Shown: positions 52,793 through 62,195 of the stretch, piece after piece
Layout: each line of letters begins with the position of its first letter
How positions within the stretch are numbered: the stretch's first letter is position 1
NCBI RefSeq assembly: GCF_000708675.1
Contig: NZ_JELR01000002.1
Location: 1,318,228 to 1,382,227 of the forward strand
Reading direction: 5' to 3'
Length of the DNA: 64,000 nucleotides
Source of the DNA: Microbulbifer sp. HZ11
GTDB lineage: Bacteria > Pseudomonadota > Gammaproteobacteria > Pseudomonadales > Cellvibrionaceae
Program-made: the position numbers and the translations under genes
Notes under the pieces: model-generated
What the model saw: only the letters and a program-made list of their open reading frames with translations
What the model was told of the DNA's origin: nothing
Databases searched by the model: none

Positions 52793-53601
52793 TGGAATGG
52801 TCCCACGTTCTCCAATCGACTTTCCTCTGGTACGCCCTCTCCGCCGGTCTGCTGGTGGCGCTGGTGAGTGGCCCCCTGGGCTGTTTTGCGGTATGGCGGC
52901 GCATGGCCTATTTCGGCGACACCCTCGCTCACTCCGCCCTACTTGGCGTGACCCTCGGTTTCGTATTGCATATCCAGCCCACACTGGCGGTAGTGGCAAG
53001 CAGCTGTCTGCTGGCAGTGCTACTGGTTTATTTTCAGCGCCGCCAGAATCTGTCTGTGGATACCCTGCTGGGCATTCTGTCCCACTCCATGCTGGCCTTG
53101 GGGATCGTCACCGTCAGCCTGCTGGATATCAATGTGGATCTTTTATCGCTGCTGCTGGGTGATCTGTTGGCGGTAACCACTCAGGATCTCGTATTGATGG
53201 CCATCGCCACCCTGGTGATCGCTTTACTGCTGGTCTTTTTATGGCCGAAATTGCTCGCCTTCACCCTGCACGAGGAACTGGCGGCAGTCGAGGGCGTCAG
53301 GGTTGAAAGAGTGCGCCTGGCGCTGATGCTAATGCTGGCACTGCTGATTGCCATCGCCATGAAAGTGGTGGGGGTACTGCTGATCACCGCCCTGCTGATT
53401 ATCCCCGCCGCCACCGCACGCCGTATTTCGACCACCCCGGAGCAGATGGCCGGCTTCGCCGCACTGATCGGCTGTATTTCGGTGACCGTCGGCCTTGCGG
53501 CGTCGGTGCTGTGGGATAGCCCGGCAGGGCCGTCGATCGTGCTGGCGGCGGGCTGCCTGTTTTTGATTGGGCAGTTGTTTCACCGGGAAACAACTGCCTG
53601 A
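52792..53601 (+). CDS. znuB: Zinc ABC transporter permease
   Basis: A 269-residue inner-membrane permease of the ABC-3 family with about eight to nine helices. RRMAYFGDTLAHSALLGVTLG is the typical conserved beginning and DLLAVT the coupling region. Starts in the znuC stop codon (TGATG), so translation is coupled. Works with ZnuC and ZnuA in high-affinity zinc uptake. Confidence 0.95.
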   Translation: MEWSHVLQSTFLWYALSAGLLVALVSGPLGCFAVWRRMAYFGDTLAHSALLGVTLGFVLHIQPTLAVVASSCLLAVLLVYFQRRQNLSVDTLLGILSHSMLALGIVTVSLLDINVDLLSLLLGDLLAVTTQDLVLMAIATLVIALLLVFLWPKLLAFTLHEELAAVEGVRVERVRLALMLMLALLIAIAMKVVGVLLITALLIIPAATARRISTTPEQMAGFAALIGCISVTVGLAASVLWDSPAGPSIVLAAGCLFLIGQLFHRETTA

Positions 53602-53620
53602 TTCATATCATGTCAACGGC

Positions 53621-54409
53621 TCAACCCGGATATTGCAGCAAGGTCATATGCAACAGATTTACCCCCCAGTGAGTTAACACGCAGGCCCAGAAGCTGCCAC
53701 GCAATTGCCAGATCAGCGCGTAACCCAGGCCCGCGAGCCCAACCAGCGACAACATGGTGGTGGAAACAGCCCAGCCCGTGTGCAGATAGGTGAACAGCAG
53801 GGTTACCAGAATGGTCGGAATCCACGGCCAGCGGTGTAGCCATTGGCCCAGCCCACGCTGCAGTACCCAACGGAAGAAACCCTCTTCGGCGATACACACA
53901 ATCACCAGGTTGAGCAGTGCGGCAAGGGCGATGCTAGTAGTGAGCTTAGGCTGGAAGTCGAGAAAGACAGCACCCGCGACAATCGGGGCGGAGATGGCGG
54001 TGGCCATCAATGGCAGGTCTTTGCGTTTCAGCGGTTGCGGCCGCACCAGCATAAACAGCACCAGGGTCACCGCAATAACCGCTTTGGCCGGGCGAAAGCT
54101 GGGATATATCTCACTGCCGTTCTGCAGGTAGGGCTCCATCAACAGGATGTGATCGTTACCCGGGATGGCGCCACTGGTCACCACCAGCATCAGCAACCCC
54201 GTAATCACATAGCTTACCGCCTTTTTCCAGCCTTGGGCGCTGTCCATCGCCACCAGGCCGAGCCAGATGGCAGGGGCAAATATACCGATCCAGCCGAAGG
54301 GAATTGCCAGCAGACAGAGAAATGCCGCAGGCATCCAGAGTGACTTACCATCAATCGGGGCGTCCGCGGCAATCACCGGCGTCCCCCGCTGTACATTGAG
54401 TGAAAACAT
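53621..54409 (-). CDS. CPBP-family intramembrane protease-like protein
   Basis: A 262-residue membrane protein with about seven to eight helices. The CPBP (Abi/Rce1-like) motifs are intact: E175-E176 and R180 in AEEGFFRWVLQ, H210 in FTYLHTGW, and H247 and N251 in LTHWGVN. Such proteins are glutamate-type intramembrane endopeptidases, involved in prenyl-protein or bacteriocin-related processing; the substrate here is unknown. ATG 54409 is preferred to 54472. Convergent with znuB, with a 19-bp gap. Confidence 0.9.
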   Translation of the reverse strand: MFSLNVQRGTPVIAADAPIDGKSLWMPAAFLCLLAIPFGWIGIFAPAIWLGLVAMDSAQGWKKAVSYVITGLLMLVVTSGAIPGNDHILLMEPYLQNGSEIYPSFRPAKAVIAVTLVLFMLVRPQPLKRKDLPLMATAISAPIVAGAVFLDFQPKLTTSIALAALLNLVIVCIAEEGFFRWVLQRGLGQWLHRWPWIPTILVTLLFTYLHTGWAVSTTMLSLVGLAGLGYALIWQLRGSFWACVLTHWGVNLLHMTLLQYPG

Positions 54410-54525
54410 AGAAAATCCATTTTCAGCACGTTGGCGAATTGTTCGGTTCTGCTCACCAGAGTGGGTAAACAAGAACAGGCGCCATCATAGCGCCTGCTAC
54501 ACTCCCCTACCGTGATCACTGTCGC

Positions 54526-55194
54526 TCAGCCGTTATAAGTGGCACGCATTGAACGGTACGTCAGTTTCATTTTCGCCGGATCCAGGGGCGCTTTGAAAAA
54601 GCCGTGATAGTGCCCGCGCGGGTTGATCAATACTACCTGGGACCCGTGATCGACAGTGTATTGCCCATCGTCGAGAGGCACCTTATTGAACGGCACGTTC
54701 AGCTGGTTGGCAAAACGTTTTAGGTTGATGAATTCGCCGGTCACCCCATAAAAGTCCGGGTTAAAGTAGCGCACATACTCCTGGAGTTGCTGTGGCTTAT
54801 CTCGCAGCGGGTCGACCGATACCAACAGAATATCCGTGTTCTCCCGGGTATCGTCATCCAGTGTCTGATAAAAATTATTCAGAGTGGATAAAGTGGTGGG
54901 GCACACATCCGGACAGTGGGTAAAGCCAAAAAATACCAATGTCCAGCGCCCGGCCAGTTGTGTGGTTTTGAACACGTCACCACTGTCCGCAATCAATTCA
55001 AATTCGTCCAGAATGCGCGGCCGCTCCAGTTTGATTGCGCCATTGGCCCGCAACTCCGCATCGGTAATTACTCGCGGCTGATTCATTTTATTTAAAAAAC
55101 CCGCCAGGACGGCGATCATAAACAGAACCAGCACTGCAACGGTAAGCAAGATGCCCCGCTTCTGTGCCGGTGTGTGATGCAGGTTTTCACCCAT
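54526..55194 (-). CDS. SCO1/SenC-family copper chaperone for cytochrome oxidase
   Basis: A 222-residue membrane-anchored protein with a single N-terminal helix (about 14-33) and a periplasmic thioredoxin-like domain. Copper ligands C94 and C98 in THCPDVCPT and H183 in YTVDHGSQV are present. It delivers copper to the CuA site of oxidase subunit II (coxB at 62-63 kb). The gene begins right after cyoE in the assembly operon. Confidence 0.94.
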   Translation of the reverse strand: MGENLHHTPAQKRGILLTVAVLVLFMIAVLAGFLNKMNQPRVITDAELRANGAIKLERPRILDEFELIADSGDVFKTTQLAGRWTLVFFGFTHCPDVCPTTLSTLNNFYQTLDDDTRENTDILLVSVDPLRDKPQQLQEYVRYFNPDFYGVTGEFINLKRFANQLNVPFNKVPLDDGQYTVDHGSQVVLINPRGHYHGFFKAPLDPAKMKLTYRSMRATYNG

Positions 55195-55195
55195 G

Positions 55196-56104
55196 TCAGA
55201 CTCCGCTTGTTGGCAACGCCACCAGATAGTGATCCAGCAACATGATGCAGAAGAGCGCCATCAAATAAATAATCGAGTATTTGAAGGTCTCCATTCCCGC
55301 GTTGGGGTTGCGGCCCCGCAGCATTTCGATAGCCCAGTACAGAAAGCCAAGCCCAAGCACTACCGCACCGAGCAGATACAGCCAACCTAACATGGCGGTG
55401 GCAAATGGCAGAAGACTGACGGCGAGCAGAATAATGGTGTACAGCAGGATATGGATTTTGGTGTACTGCACCCCGTGGGTGATGGGCAGCATGGGGATTT
55501 CTGCCTTGGCGTAGTCATCGCGACGGTGCACAGCCAGTGCCCAGAAATGCGGCGGAGTCCAGGCGAAAATGATCAGCGCGAGCAAAAGCCCATGGCCGTG
55601 CATCTCGCCGGTTACCGCAACCCAGCCAAGCAGCGGCGGAGCGGCGCCAGCAAGGCCACCGATCACGATATTCTGTGGCGTGGCGCGCTTGAGAAACATG
55701 GTGTACACCACCGCATAGCCCAGCAGGGAGGCCAGCGTCAGCCAGGCAGTGAGCGCATTGACGTAGGCGAGTAGTATCGCCATGCCGGAGCAGCCCAGAA
55801 CCAGAGCAAACAGCAGTGCTTTCTGCGGCTCGACCCGACCCCGCGCCACCGGACGGTTGGTAGTACGAGCCATCTTGATATCGATATGCCGATCGACGAG
55901 GTGATTTACCGCAGCCGCGCCACCGGCACATAGGGCGATTCCAACATTCCCCAGAATTAATATATCCAGCGGCACCATGCCCGGTGTGGCCAGTAACATG
56001 CCAATCACCGAGGTAAGGATCATCAGCATCACCACCCGCGGTTTGGTGAGCTCATAGTAATCGCGCCACCCGGCACGACGGAGACTTACAGCCTGGGTAC
56101 TCAT
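55196..56104 (-). CDS. cyoE: Protoheme IX farnesyltransferase (heme O synthase)
   Basis: A 302-residue polytopic UbiA-family enzyme that adds a farnesyl group to heme b. The motifs NHLVDRHIDIKMARTTNRP (first Asp-rich) and the second HRRDDYAKAEIPMLP are clear. ATG 56104 is chosen over GTG/ATG at 56113. It lies after ctaA and before the SCO gene, with one base between the stop and the SCO start. Confidence 0.95.
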   Translation of the reverse strand: MSTQAVSLRRAGWRDYYELTKPRVVMLMILTSVIGMLLATPGMVPLDILILGNVGIALCAGGAAAVNHLVDRHIDIKMARTTNRPVARGRVEPQKALLFALVLGCSGMAILLAYVNALTAWLTLASLLGYAVVYTMFLKRATPQNIVIGGLAGAAPPLLGWVAVTGEMHGHGLLLALIIFAWTPPHFWALAVHRRDDYAKAEIPMLPITHGVQYTKIHILLYTIILLAVSLLPFATAMLGWLYLLGAVVLGLGFLYWAIEMLRGRNPNAGMETFKYSIIYLMALFCIMLLDHYLVALPTSGV

Positions 56105-56169
56105 GGTTACCACCTCATTGTCATTATTATTTGAGGTACTACAAAACCCTCTACCACATACGCACTACA

Positions 56170-57225
56170 TCATTTCGGGAAATTTCCAATTGCCGGCTGC
56201 ACCGTGTTGATGCGGTAGCAGAATGTCAGCAGGCTCAAAAGCAGCAGTGCGGCGCCCGCATTGTGTGCCACGGCGATTGGCAGCGGCAGGAACATCACCA
56301 CGTTCGCAATTCCGAGGGCCACTTGCAAGCCCAGCACCGCGAGTAGGCCCTGACCCCAGCGGGGCGATCCGGCACGCCAGGCGAGTATGGCAAGCAGACT
56401 CACAATCAATGTCACAATGATTGCACCGATGCGGTGGGTCAGGTGGATCGCCGTGCGCGCATCGCTCTCCAGCGCACCACCCAGATAGTTCGGTCCGATA
56501 TGCTGCGCAATATTAAATCCCTGCCTGAAATCCGCATCGGGCCACCACTGGTTGTGGCAGGTGGGAAAGTCTGGGCACGCCAGCGCCGCGTAGTTGGAGC
56601 TGGTCCAGCCGCCCAGAGCGATCTGCAGGCTTACAACAATCACCGCAGCAACCGCCAACGGGCGCAGTTTCTGAAGCGCGGTGTACTCGTGAGCCGGTAT
56701 CAACCGCCTGCGGTATCGCAGCCGCTCCGACAACATCCACAACACCGACAGGGTAGCCATACCGCCCAGTAAATGCAGGGTGACCACTTGCGGCCACAAT
56801 TTGAGGGTGACAGTCCACATACCAAAGGCGGCCTGCAGGATAATCAGACCCAGCAGGATATGACTCTGGATAAATCCGCGGTGACCGCGGCGGCGCCAGA
56901 AGAGATAGGTTAATCCGGCCACCAGCAGCAGTAATAGACCGGCAAAATACCGGTGGACCATCTCGGGCCAGGTTTTATGGGTTTCTACCGGGGTATCCGG
57001 GAAGGCGGCGTTGGCCGCGGCAATTTCATGGTGCTCATCCGGCCATAACAGGTGCCCGTAACAGCCGGGCCAGTCCGGACAACCGAGGCCGGCGTCCGAC
57101 AAACGGGTGAAAGCACCGAGCACTACCACCACCAGGGCAAGGCCGGTGCCCGCCAAAGCCAGGCGAAAGCGCCAGTCCTTCTTGTAGTTTTTTCGCAATT
57201 CAGTGATGTCGGATTCCACATCCAT
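56170..57225 (-). CDS. ctaA: Heme A synthase (COX15/CtaA)
   Basis: A 351-residue membrane enzyme with eight helices that oxidises heme O to heme A. Conserved histidine motifs appear as ETHKTWPEMVHRYFAG and HLLGGMATL in the first half and IHLTHRIGAII and AVAHNAGAALLLL in the second. ATG 57225 has AGGAGAG upstream. Works with CyoE to supply the heme a groups of the oxidase. In the SURF1 - SCO-like - ctaA - cyoE - SCO operon. Confidence 0.95.
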   Translation of the reverse strand: MDVESDITELRKNYKKDWRFRLALAGTGLALVVVVLGAFTRLSDAGLGCPDWPGCYGHLLWPDEHHEIAAANAAFPDTPVETHKTWPEMVHRYFAGLLLLLVAGLTYLFWRRRGHRGFIQSHILLGLIILQAAFGMWTVTLKLWPQVVTLHLLGGMATLSVLWMLSERLRYRRRLIPAHEYTALQKLRPLAVAAVIVVSLQIALGGWTSSNYAALACPDFPTCHNQWWPDADFRQGFNIAQHIGPNYLGGALESDARTAIHLTHRIGAIIVTLIVSLLAILAWRAGSPRWGQGLLAVLGLQVALGIANVVMFLPLPIAVAHNAGAALLLLSLLTFCYRINTVQPAIGNFPK

Positions 57226-57245
57226 TTCGCGCTCTCCTCTGACCA

Positions 57246-57920
57246 CTACTTCTCGTAGGAGTACTTCAGCATTCGTTTAATGTCTTTCAACAGCTGGTTG
57301 CCACTGTGCGAATTGTTGTACACCATCATGGCGTAGCCCTGCTGGTCTACCAGTAATACGCTCGGGCGCGTCAGCCCAGCGTGATCGCTGTCCGCTAACC
57401 ACTGATCCAGTTGCTGAGGCTCTACGCTGGAAAAGCGCAGTTTGGGATGCTGGTTGGCAAGATCCCGGAGACGCTCCTTGCTCAACGGCGCTCCCGTGGC
57501 GAGGACCCGCTCCACCCGCCGCGCCTTGTCACCGAGACGGATATGCACCTGGCGAGTGGTATACAGAAGCTGTTCACATTCATCGCTGCACTGTGCGTCA
57601 CCGAGGATCAGATAGCGCCACCTGGGCTCCGCATCCACCAGCGACAGCGGTGCACCGTCGTCCTGCCGCAGATCTATTTCCGCCACGCTCTGAGCCGGGA
57701 TCAGCAATTCCCCCTGATTGACCGTGTCCGAGGGCATACCCAGACCGGTGTAGAAAATGACATATGCCGCGACAATAGGGAGCACTACCGAGGCAACCAC
57801 ACCGATACCCGTCCAGCGGCCCAAGCCCGATGGTTTGTCCCGGGAAGACGCCTGTAGACCTGTCGCCTGTTCGGCCTGAACTTGCTCAGTCACTTTATGT
57901 ACCTCGCTATTGGGCGCCAT
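57246..57920 (-). CDS. SCO-like thioredoxin-fold protein of the oxidase assembly operon
   Basis: A 224-residue protein with one membrane helix (about 38-60) and a periplasmic domain that resembles SCO/thioredoxin-fold proteins. A C111-S-D-E-C115 pair occupies the place of the copper CxxxC, after YLILGDAQ. No clear equivalent of the SCO copper histidine is visible. It lies between SURF1 and ctaA, as in the matching operon of Pseudomonas. A copper- or thiol-transfer role in oxidase assembly is inferred from position. Confidence 0.8.
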   Translation of the reverse strand: MAPNSEVHKVTEQVQAEQATGLQASSRDKPSGLGRWTGIGVVASVVLPIVAAYVIFYTGLGMPSDTVNQGELLIPAQSVAEIDLRQDDGAPLSLVDAEPRWRYLILGDAQCSDECEQLLYTTRQVHIRLGDKARRVERVLATGAPLSKERLRDLANQHPKLRFSSVEPQQLDQWLADSDHAGLTRPSVLLVDQQGYAMMVYNNSHSGNQLLKDIKRMLKYSYEK

Positions 57921-57966
57921 TCACGGCCAGATGTCCGCACATGCGCTCGTTATTGTTATGGGATGA

Positions 57967-58734
57967 TTATGTCTGTTCTGTTGTTTTTTTAAACCACTTT
58001 TCGCGCAATATTTGACGGAGGTTGCTTGCTGTCAGCAGCCACAGCACAAACAGCGCTGCTGCCATGGTGAACCATTGCACTGCGTATCCCGTGTGTTTCT
58101 GGGGGCTTGAAGTAATCAATTGCCAGTCGGTTGTGAACGCCGTGTCCGAGTCCGCGCTTAAGCGTACCTGCCATGCCGGTTGCGCAACATTCAGCTGCTC
58201 CGGGCTCAATTGCCTCGGGGACTGAATACGGCTGTGCGGGTTGGTGAGGCCCTGCCCCTCGAGACTGCCCGGATACAGAAAGCCGGTGATTACTTTTGCC
58301 GCGAGCGGGTAGCTCACCTGCGGCAGCTCGCTTCGGTGACTACTGGCGGGTAACCAGCCACGATTGATCAACCAGCGTACTTTCGCTGCATCGCCGCTGC
58401 CGGTTTCAAAGACCTGCAATACCTCGTAGCCGACCCTTCCATTGCGGGTGCGATTGTCGAGAAGGAAGTACTCATCGCTGTAAAAGCCCAGTAGGCGCAC
58501 TGGCGTGTAGGCACTCAGCGTCCCGGGCTCCGGGACCCGCCCGGTCAGGTTAATCGGCTGGGTGGAGAGTCGTCCGTTGATCTGGTCCTGGATCTGCTGT
58601 TTTTCCGCCGCTCTATTGAGTTGCCAGTTGCCGAGGCTCAAAAGCAACGGAAAAAAGCACAGACTGAGAAGGGTGACGGGCCAGTTTCGGATAAATGCTA
58701 CACTGGCGTCACGCGATAAACTGTTGCCATCCAT
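57967..58734 (-). CDS. SURF1-family oxidase assembly protein
   Basis: A 255-residue protein with an N-terminal helix (about 17-33, PVTLLSLCFFPLLLSLGNWQL) and a C-terminal one (about 220-240), and a periplasmic domain between them. The SURF1 signatures LGNWQLNRAAEK, GYEVLQVFET...RWLINRGWLP and TGYAVQWFTMA are present. It helps insert heme a into subunit I. ATG 58734 is chosen; the frame extends to 58815 into the divergent gene's leader. Confidence 0.93.
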   Translation of the reverse strand: MDGNSLSRDASVAFIRNWPVTLLSLCFFPLLLSLGNWQLNRAAEKQQIQDQINGRLSTQPINLTGRVPEPGTLSAYTPVRLLGFYSDEYFLLDNRTRNGRVGYEVLQVFETGSGDAAKVRWLINRGWLPASSHRSELPQVSYPLAAKVITGFLYPGSLEGQGLTNPHSRIQSPRQLSPEQLNVAQPAWQVRLSADSDTAFTTDWQLITSSPQKHTGYAVQWFTMAAALFVLWLLTASNLRQILREKWFKKTTEQT

Positions 58735-58848
58735 CGCGTGGTCCGTACAGCGTTCGGCGTTCCCGGCTTCTACTGCGTGATCGCGGTGTTGCTGCGATTT
58801 TTGGGGAGCTGTCATGCCAATAAATACTTCAATAAGTGGCGTTTTATT

Positions 58849-59073
58849 ATGTGGCTAAAAGCAATAATCGTGTTGTTGTTTCTTGCCGTGCTGGCCAGCC
58901 TGACCAGCGCTCTGATTTTTCTACTGCGCGATATGGGCGCGCCGCAATCCAAGCGAACCCTTTATGCGCTGGGTATTCGCATCTCTCTGGCGGCATTGTT
59001 ACTGATCGCTATCTGGTATGGATTTGATAGCGGGATCCTTTCCAACACCGCGCCCTGGGCCAACAAATATTAA
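58849..59073 (+). CDS. Small twin-transmembrane protein (DUF2909-like)
   Basis: A 74-residue protein with two membrane helices (about 3-26 and 42-60) and the family-like start MWLKAIIVLLFLAVLASLTSAL. It is on the opposite strand from its neighbours, between coxC and SURF1, where a similar small gene stands in pseudomonads. A link to the oxidase is inferred from this constant position; the role is unknown. Confidence 0.85.
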   Translation: MWLKAIIVLLFLAVLASLTSALIFLLRDMGAPQSKRTLYALGIRISLAALLLIAIWYGFDSGILSNTAPWANKY

Positions 59074-59129
59074 ATCGGGTTGAAGTTGGTGGATGCGCTG
59101 CGCTTATCCACCACTCCACCCCACGCCAG

Positions 59130-60020
59130 TTACGCACCCAGAACGTAGACAAAGATAAACAATCCTACCCAGACCACATCCACAAAGTGCCAGTACCAGC
59201 TGGCCGCTTCAAATCCAAAATGATCGTCCGGCTTGAAGTGATGGGCGATGACCGAGCGCAGCAGCATGATCAACAACATGATGGTGCCCAGGGTCACATG
59301 GGCACCGTGGAAACCGGTAAGCATAAAAAAGGTGGTGCCGTAGATACCGGATTCCAACGTCAGACCCAGCTGCTGGTAGGCTTCCAGGTATTCTTCCACC
59401 TGGAAGAACAGGAAAGCGATACCCAGTGCCACGGTGGCACCCAGCCAGAGATTGAAGGCCTGCCGCTTATCCTTTTTCAGATACACGTGCGCAATGTGTA
59501 CAGTGACACTGGAAGCCAGCAGTAATACCGTATTGAGCAGCGGTAAATGCCAGGGATCGATGATGCCTTTAGGGCCGACCACCTTGGCCGCCTCGCCACT
59601 GACTGCCTGCTCCGGGGTGACCATCAGCGGCCAGGTATTCTGAAACCCCTCCCACAGCATATTCGAGGAACCGCGATCCCCTTCACCACCGAGCCACGGC
59701 AGTGAAAAGGTGCGAATGTAATAGAGCGCACCGAAGAAGGCGGCAAAGAACATCACCTCGGAAAAAATAAACCAGCCCATTCCCCACACATAGGATCGCT
59801 TGAGCTGATCGCTGTTCAGGCCCTGCATGTTTTCCTTGATCACTGCAGCGAACCAGAACCACAGCACGGTGGCCATGGACAGAGCACCGGCAAAGAAAAT
59901 ATACGAGCTGCCGCCATTGATCCAGGTGGCGGCGCCGAAGGCCGTCAGGAAGATGCCGATGGTGGCGAAGATAGGCAGCCGGGACTGCTCGGGAACATAG
60001 TAGCTGCTTTCTGTGGCCAT
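59130..60020 (-). CDS. coxC: Cytochrome c oxidase subunit III
   Basis: A 296-residue membrane subunit with seven helices. GLNSDQLKRSYVWGMGWFIFSEVMFFAAFFGALYY and the end motif GFHGAHVTLGTIMLL...WYWHFVDVVWVGLFIFVYVLG are typical. It stabilises the catalytic core. Last gene of the coxB-coxA-ctaG-coxC run, with 6 bp to ctaG. Confidence 0.96.
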   Translation of the reverse strand: MATESSYYVPEQSRLPIFATIGIFLTAFGAATWINGGSSYIFFAGALSMATVLWFWFAAVIKENMQGLNSDQLKRSYVWGMGWFIFSEVMFFAAFFGALYYIRTFSLPWLGGEGDRGSSNMLWEGFQNTWPLMVTPEQAVSGEAAKVVGPKGIIDPWHLPLLNTVLLLASSVTVHIAHVYLKKDKRQAFNLWLGATVALGIAFLFFQVEEYLEAYQQLGLTLESGIYGTTFFMLTGFHGAHVTLGTIMLLIMLLRSVIAHHFKPDDHFGFEAASWYWHFVDVVWVGLFIFVYVLGA

Positions 60021-60026
60021 AGTCTT

Positions 60027-60599
60027 TTATCCCTCTCGCTCGGAGTCGGTATTTTTGTTGTTCGCTTGTTTGGCAATTCTTTCCGTGACATCAAACAGCG
60101 TGTAGGAAAGCGTAATAGTGTTTACCCCGGCGGGCAGATCCGGATCGACGATAAAACGCAGACCCAGTTCGGCGGATTCGCCGGCGGCGAGCGCCTGCTG
60201 GTTAAAGCAGAAGCATTCGGTTTTATGAAAATAGCTGGCGGCCTTGAACGGCACCAGACTGGGAATCGCCTGACCGATCATGTCGCGGTCGGTGGGGTTG
60301 CGCGCGTGGAAGACGGTATCGACCGCCTCCCCTGGGTGCACACGGATTTCCACCGTATCGGGTTTGAATTCCCACGGCATGTTTTCGTTATGGCTGGCAA
60401 CAAACTGGACTTTCACCGTGCGCTCTGTATCCACCGCTGCCGGCACCGCTTCGTAGCGACCACCGGTTTTGCCGTTCAGGCCGGTAATCTCACAGAAGGC
60501 GTCGTACAGCGGCGGCATGATGAACAACGCAAAGCCGAGCATGCCGACCGCGAGGGTGAGCAGCTTGGCTGTGGTTTTTGCGTTTGCGCTCAGCGACAT
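60027..60599 (-). CDS. ctaG: Cytochrome c oxidase assembly protein CtaG (Cox11)
   Basis: A 190-residue protein with an N-terminal membrane helix (about 13-35) and a periplasmic immunoglobulin-like domain. The copper-binding motif CFCF in SYFHKTECFCFNQQAL is intact. It delivers copper to the CuB site of subunit I, whose gene stands 21 bp upstream. Confidence 0.95.
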   Translation of the reverse strand: MSLSANAKTTAKLLTLAVGMLGFALFIMPPLYDAFCEITGLNGKTGGRYEAVPAAVDTERTVKVQFVASHNENMPWEFKPDTVEIRVHPGEAVDTVFHARNPTDRDMIGQAIPSLVPFKAASYFHKTECFCFNQQALAAGESAELGLRFIVDPDLPAGVNTITLSYTLFDVTERIAKQANNKNTDSEREG

Positions 60600-60620
60600 A
60601 ACGTCAACTCTTTCAGGAAA

Positions 60621-62171
60621 TTAACGCACAACCGGTGGCGTGCTGAAGGTGTGGTACGGCGCCGGTGACGGCACACTCCATTCCAGCCCTTCCGGATTTT
60701 CCCAGACCTCATCGGTCGCTTTCTTGCCACCTTTTACGGTGCGAATCACATTGAAAAGGAACACGATCTGCGCGGCGCCGAACAGGAAAGCACCGACACT
60801 GGCGATCTGGTTGAAGTCGGCAAACTGCAACGCGTAATCCGGGATACGGCGAGGCATACCGGCGAGGCCAACAAAATGCATCGGGAAGAAGGTCACGTTC
60901 AGGCCGACAAACGCCATCCAGAAATGCACCTTACCCATGGTTTCGTTGTACATATTCCCGGTCCACTTGGGCAGCCAGTAATAGACGCCGGCCGTAATCG
61001 AGAAGATGGCGCCGGGTACCAGCACGTAGTGGAAATGCGCCACCACAAAGTAGGTGTCGTGATACTGGAAGTCCGCCGGCGCTATGGCGAGCATCAGGCC
61101 AGAGAAGCCACCCAGGGTAAACAGGATCACGAAGGCGATGGAGAACAGCATCGGGGTCTCAAACGTCATCGAGCCCCGGAACATGGTGGTCACCCAGTTG
61201 AACACCTTCACCCCGGTGGGCACTGCGATCAGCATGGTGGCGTACATAAAGAACAGCTCACCGGCAATCGGCATACCCACGGTAAACATGTGGTGCGCCC
61301 ACACAATAAAACTCAGGAAGGCGATGGACGCGGTGGCGTACACCATGGAGCTGTAACCAAACAGCGGCTTGCGCGCGAAGGTAGGAATGATCGCCGACAC
61401 GATACCGAACGCCGGCAGGATCATGATGTACACCTCTGGATGACCGAAGAACCAGAACACGTGCTGGAACAGTACCGGGTCACCACCACCGGCGGCGCTA
61501 AAGAAGCTGGTGCCGAAGTGGATATCCATCAGCATCATGGTCACTACACCGGCGAGTACCGGCATGACCGCGATCAGCAGGTAAGCGGTAATCAGCCAGG
61601 TCCACACGAACAGCGGCATTTTCATCAGGGTCATGCCCGGTGCGCGCATGTTCAGAATGGTGGCGACGATATTGATCGCACCCATGATCGAAGACGCACC
61701 CATGATGTGAATGGCGAAAATAAAGAAGGTCACACTGGGCGGTGCGTATTCGGTGGAAAGCGGAGCGTAGAAGGTCCAACCAAAGTTGGGCGCACCGCCT
61801 TCCATAAACAGCGTGGATGCCAGCATCGCGAAGGCGAAGGGCAGAATCCAGAAGCTCCAGTTGTTCATCCGCGGCAGCGCCATATCCGGAGCGCCGATCA
61901 TCATCGGCACCATCCAGTTGGCAAGCCCCACAAACGCGGGCATAACCGCACCGAACACCATGATCAGCCCGTGCATGGTGGTCATCTGGTTAAAGAAATC
62001 CGGCTGCACAATCTGCAGGCCGGGCTGGAACAGTTCGGCGCGGATAACCAGCGCCATACATCCGCCTAGCAGGAACATCGCAAAACTGAACCACAGATAC
62101 ATCGAGCCGATGTCTTTGTGGTTAGTGGTGTAGAGCCAGCGGGTAAAACCGGGTTTCGGACCGTGTGCCAT
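60621..62171 (-). CDS. coxA: Cytochrome c oxidase subunit I
   Basis: A 516-residue heme-copper oxidase core with 12 helices. Visible ligands: the low-spin heme histidine in MTTMHGLIMVFG, CuB/crosslink HPEVYIMILP, the paired histidines in VWAHHMFTVG, and the two heme histidines in VVAHFHYVLV. The K- and D-channel residues of the A1 type (YSSM, NWM, GHPEVY) appear kept. Terminal oxidase of aerobic respiration, proton pumping. 24 bp after coxB. Confidence 0.97.
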   Translation of the reverse strand: MAHGPKPGFTRWLYTTNHKDIGSMYLWFSFAMFLLGGCMALVIRAELFQPGLQIVQPDFFNQMTTMHGLIMVFGAVMPAFVGLANWMVPMMIGAPDMALPRMNNWSFWILPFAFAMLASTLFMEGGAPNFGWTFYAPLSTEYAPPSVTFFIFAIHIMGASSIMGAINIVATILNMRAPGMTLMKMPLFVWTWLITAYLLIAVMPVLAGVVTMMLMDIHFGTSFFSAAGGGDPVLFQHVFWFFGHPEVYIMILPAFGIVSAIIPTFARKPLFGYSSMVYATASIAFLSFIVWAHHMFTVGMPIAGELFFMYATMLIAVPTGVKVFNWVTTMFRGSMTFETPMLFSIAFVILFTLGGFSGLMLAIAPADFQYHDTYFVVAHFHYVLVPGAIFSITAGVYYWLPKWTGNMYNETMGKVHFWMAFVGLNVTFFPMHFVGLAGMPRRIPDYALQFADFNQIASVGAFLFGAAQIVFLFNVIRTVKGGKKATDEVWENPEGLEWSVPSPAPYHTFSTPPVVR

Positions 62172-62195
62172 AACTAAACTCCTTTCGGCTCCTGC

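Noticed and set aside
60876..62069. Long open frame opposite coxA
   Set aside because: Its histidine/glycine-rich translation is the antisense of membrane helices of coxA.
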